Notes under the pieces: model-generated
The model's input: only the letters and a program-made list of their open reading frames with translations
The model's database searches: none
What the model was told of the DNA's origin: nothing
Origin: Cololabis saira
Taxonomy: Eukaryota; Chordata; Actinopteri; Beloniformes; Belonidae
DNA: 64,000 bases
Direction: 5' to 3'
Assembly: GCF_033807715.1 (NCBI RefSeq)
Contig: NC_084597.1
Coordinates: 4,302,058 to 4,366,057 of the forward strand
Made by a program: the position numbers and the translations under genes
In this document: one piece after another, positions 57,003-64,000 of the stretch
How the letters are laid out: the number at the start of each line of letters is the position of its first letter
Numbering within the stretch: the stretch's first letter is position 1

Positions 57003-57575
57003 TCATTCATTGGCCTTTATTTAACCAGGCAGGTCATTAAGAACATTCTTATTCATAATGACGGACTTGGCGAGAGACAAGGGACCGATGGGAAGGAAGG
57101 AAGGAAGGAAGGAAGGAAGTGAAGGAAGGAAAGGAAGGAAGGAAGGAAGGAAGGAAGGAAGGAAGGAAGGAAGGAAGGAAAGACGGAAGAAAGGAAGAAT
57201 GAAAAGAGGAAGGAAGGAAGGAAGGGAGAAAGGAAGGAAGGAAGGAAAGAAGGAAGGAAGGGAGAAAGAAGCAGGAAGGAAAGAAAGAAGGAAGGAAGGG
57301 AGAAAGGAAGGAAGGAAGGAAGGAAGGAAGCGAAGGATGAAAAGAAGGAAGGAAGGAAGGAAGGGAGAAAGGAAGGAAGGAAAGAAGGAAGGAAGGGAGA
57401 AAAGAAGCAAGGAAGGAAAGAAGGAAGGAAGGAGGGAAAATAAGGATGGAAGGAATGAAGGAAGGAAGAATGAAAGAAGAAAGAACAAGGAAGGAAGAAG
57501 GGAGAAACTAAGGATGAAAGAAGGACTGAAGGAAGGGAGAAAAGAAGGAAGGAAGGAAGGAAGAATGAAAAGAAG
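57003..57575 (-). repeat. Retroposon 3' end joined to an (AAGG)n tract
   Basis: ATTCATTCATTGGCCTTTAT and TTAACCAGGCAGGTCATTAA (57003-57085) look like the 3' end of a minus-strand LINE/SINE. From about 57090 to 57575 the DNA is AAGG/AAAG repeats. Lys/Glu/Gly and Phe/Leu/Pro ORFs here are repeat artefacts. Confidence 0.6.
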
Positions 57576-57810
57576 GATCAATCCATTTTTGGCAGGAAAA
57601 TGTCTATTTTGTGTTGCAATGGTCCTTTAAAAGACGTTAAAAGCAATCCTGTGAGCTCCAGTATTTATATTATGAAGCTCAAGCATGAGATCAAATCATA
57701 TTTAGGCAGAAACAACCTTTCATTAACTGTATTTGGCCTTCAATCAATTTTTTACAGGTAAAAAGACCAATTTTTCAGGGGAGAAATCAGATTAGGCAAT
57801 CACTTTTTGG

Positions 57811-58335
57811 CACAACACCGGTCTTTATTTTTTATTTTCTAAGTGTTTGGAGTAGGGAAGCGCGATTTCAACATTAATCTCGACATTTTGGACTGGACTT
57901 TTTTCACAAAATTTCGACATTTTTTCTCGACATTTTAACTTTTTTCTCGAAATTTTGACTTTTTTCTCGACATTTCGACTTTTTTCCTCGAGATTGTACT
58001 TCAACATTAATCTCGACATTTGGACTTTTTTCTCAAAATTTCGACATTTTTCTTGACATTTAAACTTCTTTCTCGACATTTATTTTTCTCTTTTTCCTTT
58101 TTTCTGGTTTTTTATTTTTTTTTCTCGTTCTTTTTCTTTCTCTTTTTCTCCTTTTTCCTCTTTTTTTTCTTCCTTTTTCCCTTTCCTTTTTAATCTCGAC
58201 ATTTGGACTTTTTTCTCAAAATTTCGATGGTTTTTCTCGAAGTGCATAATGAAAAAAAAAAATGATCTCCCCCCAGTTCAACACGCAGCAGAATTGCAGA
58301 ACACCGGTCTTATTTTTTATTTTCTAAGTGTTGGA
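57811..58335. repeat. TCGACATTT satellite block flanked by short direct repeats
   Basis: Satellite units at 57865-58235 end in GAAGTGCATAATGAAAAAAA, as in the hAT MITE at 21515. The left flank AACACCGGTCTTTATTTTTT ... CTAAGTGTT (from 57813) recurs at the right (from 58295). The left flank then continues GTAGGGAAGCGC, a 12-mer also found in the astrotactin exon at 58425. Confidence 0.75.
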
Positions 58336-58379
58336 CCAAGGGGGGGATAAATCAGGGGCCACGGATTGGACGGAGTGAC

Positions 58380-59075
58380 TCGCATCCCGGAGGCAAACAT
58401 TAGCGGCTCTTACCGAGTGTGGAAGTAGGGAAGCGCCGTGTTGTCCAGATCATCCATGACAGAAATGCGCCCAGGTAGGTCAGTCCTGACGAAGCAAGAG
58501 AAGTCGGATTCCCCCCCCTACCCCCTACTCCTCCTCCGCCACCTGCTCCGGCAGAGCCCCCTCCTCCTCCTGGTCCTGATGCTGAGGATGCTGAGGATGC
58601 TGAGGATGCCTCCTCCCGTCCCCGGCTCCTCCGCCCGCGGTCCCCGGGGCTCCGCTCCGCCACCCGCCGGTGAAGCTGAACTCGTTCTCCCGGAGCACGG
58701 GCAGCGTGGGACACGGTGACGGTTTTCAGCTCGCACGGGCGTGTCCCCCCCCGCGGCGCCCTCTTTGTCCCTCTCCTCGTCCCCGGCCAGGGCGGCCAGG
58801 GGCGCCCGCGGCCAGCAGGAGAGCCGCCGCCGCCGCCAGGAGGACGCGGGAGCTGCGGCGCCATCGGGCTGCTCGGTGCTCGGCTGGTGTGTTGCGGCTC
58901 TCTCCGGCTCTAGTGAGACTGGGCTCGGTTATGTCCGTGCACTTCTAGTGGAGTCGCTGCGGAGCAGTCGCGTCCGTCCAGGAGGCGGCAGCACAGGTGT
59001 AGAGGATGACAGGAGATTCATGTGTGGCCGCGGCGCGCGGGACGGAGCACGTGCTCCTTTACGCGCTCATCAAAC
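58380..59075 (-). promoter_or_regulatory. CpG-rich block at the astrotactin 5' end
   Basis: CpG dinucleotides and GC content rise sharply from 58380 to about 59075 against AT-rich surroundings, as at a vertebrate CpG-island promoter. It covers the putative first exon and about 200 bp upstream. No TATA box is evident. A hAT starts at 59098. Confidence 0.6.
58414..58864 (-). CDS. astn2: Astrotactin (astn2-like) first coding exon, frame-broken
   Basis: Astrotactins are neuronal membrane proteins in glial-guided migration; ASTN2 traffics ASTN1. On the minus strand I read, in different frames: a hydrophobic signal-like VLLAAAAALLLAAG, then PCELKTVTVS, TLPVLRENEFSF, a low-complexity Gly/Ser/Glu stretch including a CATCCTCAG repeat, then ESDFSCFVRTDLPGRISVM and DDLDNTALPYF, ending at CACTCG/GTAAGA. 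Order and wording match the astrotactin N-terminus (LKTVTVSTLP, VRxxLPGRI, DDLDNTELP), closer to ASTN2. Joining these needs several 1-base shifts, at CCC in GTGTCCCACG, in G-runs, and at TTCC near the donor. ATG is taken at 58864-58862. Either assembly errors in GC-rich DNA or a decaying copy. The paralogue call is tentative. Confidence 0.7.
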
Positions 59076-59097
59076 GCAGCTTTGGTGGTGTCATAAT

Positions 59098-60958
59098 CAG
59101 AGGTGTCAAGTAACGAAGTACAAATACTTTACCTTACTTAAGTAGAAATTTTGGTTATCTATACTTCACTGGAGTAATTATTTTTCAGACGACTTTTTAC
59201 TTTAACACTTTTTTAAATAAACCTGTATTTAATGATATTTTAATTCTATTTAAAACATGGCTTATATTTTAATGGGCTACACCTATATTGATCCCTATCT
59301 AATATGACCACTGCTGAACCTTTGTTTTATAACTATCCGATTTAGTCTTTTTAATTCCCACATTTCCTCACATGAAATATTACATTTTCCATGAATTAGT
59401 CTGTAGTGCTTTTTAAAACTGATTAAATCTGAATTACTTAACCTCAGGTGGCAACTCTTGTAAAGTTGGCGTCCAGAGAAGGAAGGAAGGAAAGAAGGAA
59501 GGAAGGGAGGAAAATAAGGATGGAAGAAGGAATGAAGGAAGGAAGGGAGAAAAGAAGGAAGGAAGGAAGAATGAAAAGAAGGAAAGAAAGAAGGAAGGAA
59601 GGGAGAAAAGAAGGATGGAAGGAAGAAAAGAAGGAAGGAGGGAAGAATGAAAAGAAGGGAAAGAAAGAATGAGGGAAGGGACAAAGGAAGGAAGGAAGTA
59701 AGGAAGGGAGAAAACAAGGAAAGAAGGAAGGAAGGGAGAAAAGAGGAAGGGAAGAAGGAAGGAGAGAGCAGGAGGAAAGAAGGAAGGAAGGAAGAATGAA
59801 AAGAAGGAAAGAAAGAAGGAAGGAAGGGAGAAAAGAAGGAAGGAAGGAAGGAAGGAAGGAAGGAAGGAAGGGAAGGAAGGCAAGGAAGGCAGAATGAAAA
59901 GAAGGAAGGAAGGACAGAAGAAGTGAAAAGAAGTAAGGAAGGAAGAATGAAAGGAAGGAAGAAGGAAGGAAAGAAGGAAGGAAGGGAGAAAGGAAGGAAG
60001 GAAGAATGAAAAGAAGGAAGGAAGGAAGGAAGAATGAAACAGAAGGAAAGAAAGAAGGAAGGATAGGAAGAATGAAAAGAAGGATGGAAGGAAGGAAGGA
60101 AGGAAGGAAGGAAGGAAGGAAGGAAGGAAGGAAGGAAGGAAAGGAAGGAAGGAAGGAAGGAAGGAAAGGAAGGAAGGAAGGAAGGAAGGAAGGAAGGAAG
60201 AAAAGAGGAAGGGAAGAATACAAACTATCCAGTTAAATTGCTCCATCCGGATAGAGTGAATATGGTTGTGGTTGTTTCAGATGTTCTTGTCCAGTTTTGT
60301 TCTTACATCCGTTCCCTCGGATTCTGCAACTAAACTTGGATGTACATTCCAATAAAGGTTAGGATAAAATGATAACATGCCTCTAGAAGTTTGACTTTTT
60401 GCACCATTACAATACTTATAGGTAACTAGTCATCATATCTGCTGCTCTCTCTGAAACACATGTTAATGCTCAATAGTACACATATATGCTTCTTTAATAT
60501 ATTATATATTAACACATGTTAATGCTCAATAGTACACATATATGATTCTTTAATATATTTATATTAACACATGTTAATTGCTCAATAGTACACATATATG
60601 ATTCTTTAAATATATTTATATTAACACATGTTAATGCTCAATAGTACACATATATGCTTCTTTAATATATTTATATTAACACATGTTAATGCTCAATAGT
60701 ACACATATATGCTTCTTTAATATATTTGCATTATACTAAGATGCATTCATTTTCAATGGCTTTTGTCCTTAATGGCTTTTTTTCCCCCTTACATAACTTT
60801 TACTTTATACTTAAGTAGTTTTGAAACCAGTACTTTTATACTTTTACTTGAGTAAAAAACTTGAGTTGATATACTTCAACTTCTACAGGAGTATTTTTAA
60901 ACTCTAGTATCTATACTTCTACCTGAGTAATGAAGGGTGAATACTGAAGACACCTCTG
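59098..60958. mobile_element. hAT element, 1.86 kb, with polypurine core and minisatellite
   Basis: Ends CAGAGGTGTC and GACACCTCTG with flanks GTCATAAT (59090-59097) and GTCATAAG (60959-60966), 7 of 8 matching. Subterminal AAGTAC and ACTTAAGTAG motifs occur on both sides. The core 59478-60218 is AAGG/AAAG repeat and 60455-60725 is a minisatellite of about 57-60 bp in five units (ACACATGTTAATGCTCAATA). Confidence 0.85.
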
Positions 60959-60984
60959 GTCATAAGCAGTTGATAGCTGGATTA

Positions 60985-61945
60985 TTGGGCAAGTCAAGTT
61001 TATTGTATAGCACAATTCAACACAAGGTAATTTAAAGTGCTTTACATCAACATTAAAAGCGGCAAGACACAATAAACAGTATATGACAAATAAACCGATA
61101 TGGAAAAGAGGTCAAATAATAAAACGCACAAGTTGTTAAAAAGTAAGGGCAGTAGATCCAGCAGGTTCATCTCATTCTTTAAAATGGCAAGAATTACATT
61201 TCTATACGGTCAAAATGTACAAAGACCGGGTCAAATACAGGATTACAAAAGAAATCTGCAACAATTTGTAGGAATTAAACCAATTGGACAATTCTATGCC
61301 ACAAGGTGTTTCCAGGTCTTATTTTCCAGGTTTTATTTCACACAACTGAGGTGAATTACGTTTCTATACAGTCAAAAACGTACAAAGACCGGGTCAATGG
61401 TGTCAGGGTTTGACATATCCCCCCAGCTTTTAGTTCTGTTTTGTCCCGCCTGTGTCCCATCTGCCCTGATTGTCTGCACCTGTGTCTCGTCGTGTCTCGT
61501 TATCCCCTGTGTATATCTGGTCTTGTCATCCCCTTGTTCCCTGTCGGACCGTACTGTTTGTTCCCCATGTTTCTGCCACGTTTTGCTCCTCAAGTTTTTT
61601 TTGATCCCTTTTTAGTTTTTTGATCCTGCTCTACAGTGTTTTAGTTTTGGCTTTTTTGTTAAATACATCCTTTTTTAATTGAACTCCTGCCTCCTGCCTC
61701 CTGCTCTCCTGCGTTTGGGTCCACACCTTACCCCCAGACGTGACAAATGGCAAGAATTATGTTTCTATACAGTCAATAACGTACAAAGAGCGGGTCAAAT
61801 ACAGTATTACTAAAGTAATCTGTAACAATTCGTACAGTGAATTTAAACCATTTGACAATTCTACCCCACAATGCCTGTTTCCAGGTCTTATATCACACAA
61901 CTGACGAGAATTACGTTTATTATACGGCCAAAACGTACAAAGACC
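60985..61945 (-). mobile_element. Retroposon with internal repeats, split by solo LTR
   Basis: Minus-strand relative of 16327-16712: AGTCAAGTTTATTGTATAGC (tail), then repeated GTACAAAGACCGGGTCAA and TACGTTTCTATACAGTCAA units at about 61200, 61355, 61760 and 61915. Interrupted at 61401-61745. Confidence 0.6.
61401..61745 (+). mobile_element. Solo LTR, 345 bp
   Basis: Begins TGTCAGGGTTTGACATA, ends CCCAGACGTGACA, flanked by AATGG on both sides (61396-61400, 61746-61750). TG..CA ends and a 5-bp duplication identify a solo LTR, probably Gypsy-type from the CTGTGTCCC-rich body (inference). Confidence 0.85.
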
Positions 61946-62060
61946 AGGGGCCTCATGTACAAAACGTGCGTATGCCACTTTCTACGCTCACGGTCAGCTG
62001 GTTTAAGTACCAAGAGGATCTTCTGGATCTCTGCCTGAACTGGACCAGCTGCTCCGGTTC
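61946..62060 (+). repeat. Left-end fragment of the CAGGGGCCTCAT element
   Basis: CAGGGGCCTCATGTACAAAA matches the terminus of the element at 9209-14390. The right end is not seen; 62060-62690 is otherwise unassigned, with a 112-codon ORF (62314-62652) of no recognised family. Confidence 0.45.
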
Positions 62061-62689
62061 AGACCATGAGCTCAGCTGAGCTGCTTCAAGAATGGAGCCT
62101 ACAGGTCGACATCTCTGTCACCATGACGACCGTATGGGACGACTACTGGAGATTAAAGCCAGATCCTAAAACATCCCATAACTGTGTCGTGGACAGGAAA
62201 AACATTAAAATACATTTTGCAGCGAAAAACCGTTTCCGTTAAGTTGTCTTTTAAATAAAACATAAGATGTAACGGAAAGGTTGGTTGTACGAACTGATGT
62301 GACTCAGAAATGAATGAATGAAGTTTTAATTGACATGTTTAGGCGACTTTCAGAGTCTGATATTAGTCAGCTGCAGGTGCTGCAGGATCCAGAAAGAATT
62401 TCTCCAGTGATGGACCGGGACCTAGACCGGTTTCTCCTCCTGCGGATTGCAACACTCCGAGTTACAGGCAACTTTGCTCTTTATTTCTCACGTTTGCACT
62501 CGATAATCCCGTCGGCACAAGTTCTCTTTCTGCAGCGGAGGAATCTGATCGTGATGCTTCATGTTTTAAATATAAAATTCATGTTGTTCACATCGTCTTA
62601 TACTTATGAGAGAGGTGATCGCGGGACATCCACAATGTGTAAGACTCAATAAACACGTACATTGGTCTCAATCCGTCAGTATATAATAG

Positions 62690-63018
62690 GTAAAACGAGG
62701 TGAAAAAACGATAATATTCCCGTTGATGACGTTTTTGTGTAAGCTGATTTATGATTCTGCGTTAAATCAACACACAACATACGTGTGCGTGAAAGAAGGA
62801 AGGAAGGAAGGAAGGAAGAAGAAGAAAGAAAGAAGAACAAAAAGGAAAGAAAGAAAGAAGGAAGTAGAAAAAGGAAGAAAGAAATAAGAAAGAAGGAAAA
62901 AAAGGAAAGAAGGAAGCCTGAAGAAAGAAAGAAGAAAGATAAGAAAGAAAGGAAAGAATCGAAAAGAAAAGAAAGATAGAAAGAAAGAAAGAAGAAGAAA
63001 AAGGAAAGAAAGAAAGAA
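62690..63018 (-). mobile_element. Fragment of the tetranucleotide hAT MITE
   Basis: Inverted relative to 50651-51121: CCCGTTGATGACGTTTTTGT, then half a palindromic MITE (GCTGATTTATGATTCTGCGT, 62740 on), then a GAAGG/GAAA tract. The left end of the MITE is missing. Confidence 0.65.
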
Positions 63019-63245
63019 TAGAATAGAATAGAATAGAATATCCTTTATTTTCTCCCTCAGTGGGGAAACTTATTTGTTGCAGCACACATATACACACCTA
63101 TAGGGGAGGGTATAAACAGGATATGAACAGTATATACAGATAAACAGTGCAGAAAAAAAGCAGGTGGAGTGTGAGGTAGATTGGCAGATATTGCACATCT
63201 TAAGTTAAGTTATTGCACATATTATTGTCTGTTGGCTACTGAGAG
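63018..63245 (-). mobile_element. Retroposon 3' end with (TAGAA)n tail
   Basis: (AATAG)n at 63018-63040, then TATCCTTTATTTTCTCCCTC, is the reversed tail of a teleost LINE/SINE; the body runs to about 63245. No coding part. Confidence 0.45.
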
Positions 63246-63249
63246 CAGG

Positions 63250-64000
<751 letters not shown>

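Noticed and set aside
57021..57630. 186-190 codon Phe/Leu/Pro and Lys/Glu/Gly ORFs
   Set aside because: Direct products of AAGG repeats, open on both strands; no sign of selection or a domain.
59434..60246. 270-codon minus-strand ORF
   Set aside because: Polypyrimidine repeat translation inside the hAT at 59098.
62314..62652. 112-codon ORF as a gene
   Set aside because: Reasonable composition but no recognised motif, no splice context and surrounded by transposon debris; not enough to support a call.

Overview
This window looks like a gene-poor, transposon-saturated stretch of a ray-finned fish (teleost) genome. The evidence is the repeat content: L2-type LINEs ending in a (TTGAA)n tail, an L1 with two open ORFs, a Tc1 element, many hAT elements with 8-bp target duplications, PIF/Harbinger elements with 3-bp TWA duplications, TTAA-flanked Kolobok/T2-like elements, finTRIM-type RING sequence and long tetranucleotide arrays. 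No bacterial or organellar features are visible. I cannot name the species.

The only host gene I can recognise is at the right end. A CpG-rich block at about 58.4-59.0 kb carries, on the minus strand, what reads as the first coding exon of an astrotactin (closest by eye to astn2), ending in a GTAAGA splice donor at 58414. If this is right, transcription runs leftward, everything from 58413 down to 1 would be intron 1 or a part of it, and DNA right of about 59.0 kb is upstream flank. The exon needs several 1-base shifts to read through, so it is either unpolished assembly or decayed.

From left to right: 0-6 kb holds interspersed repeats, two hAT elements, an LTR-like foldback and a Kolobok-like element. 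At 6.8-7.9 kb lies an element with GGGCCAAATCCACAAA ends, repeated in reverse at 31.1-31.9 kb. At 8.9-14.4 kb is a nest: a hAT containing an AT-flanked element containing a coding-intact L2 LINE. At 15.4-19.7 kb is a second nest with a Harbinger, a retroposon and a Tc1 that was itself hit by a Kolobok-like foldback and a solo LTR. At 22.0-29.0 kb sits an apparently full-length L1 (7.0 kb, both ORFs open) inserted in a finTRIM-type RING exon. The 29.8-55 kb part is a dense field of hAT, Harbinger, L2 and LINE fragments, including three hAT-type MITEs that carry tetranucleotide arrays. The 55-58 kb part carries two TCGACATTT satellite blocks, each flanked by duplicated local sequence, and 59.1-64 kb holds a hAT, a retroposon split by a solo LTR, and long polypurine tracts.

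The coding-competent genes are therefore the mobile-element ones: L2 ORF (9516-12656), L1 ORF1 (22117-23160) and L1 ORF2 (24863-28642). All other protein similarity is fragmentary (Tc1 transposase, THAP, BED finger, two RING fragments, a LINE tail).
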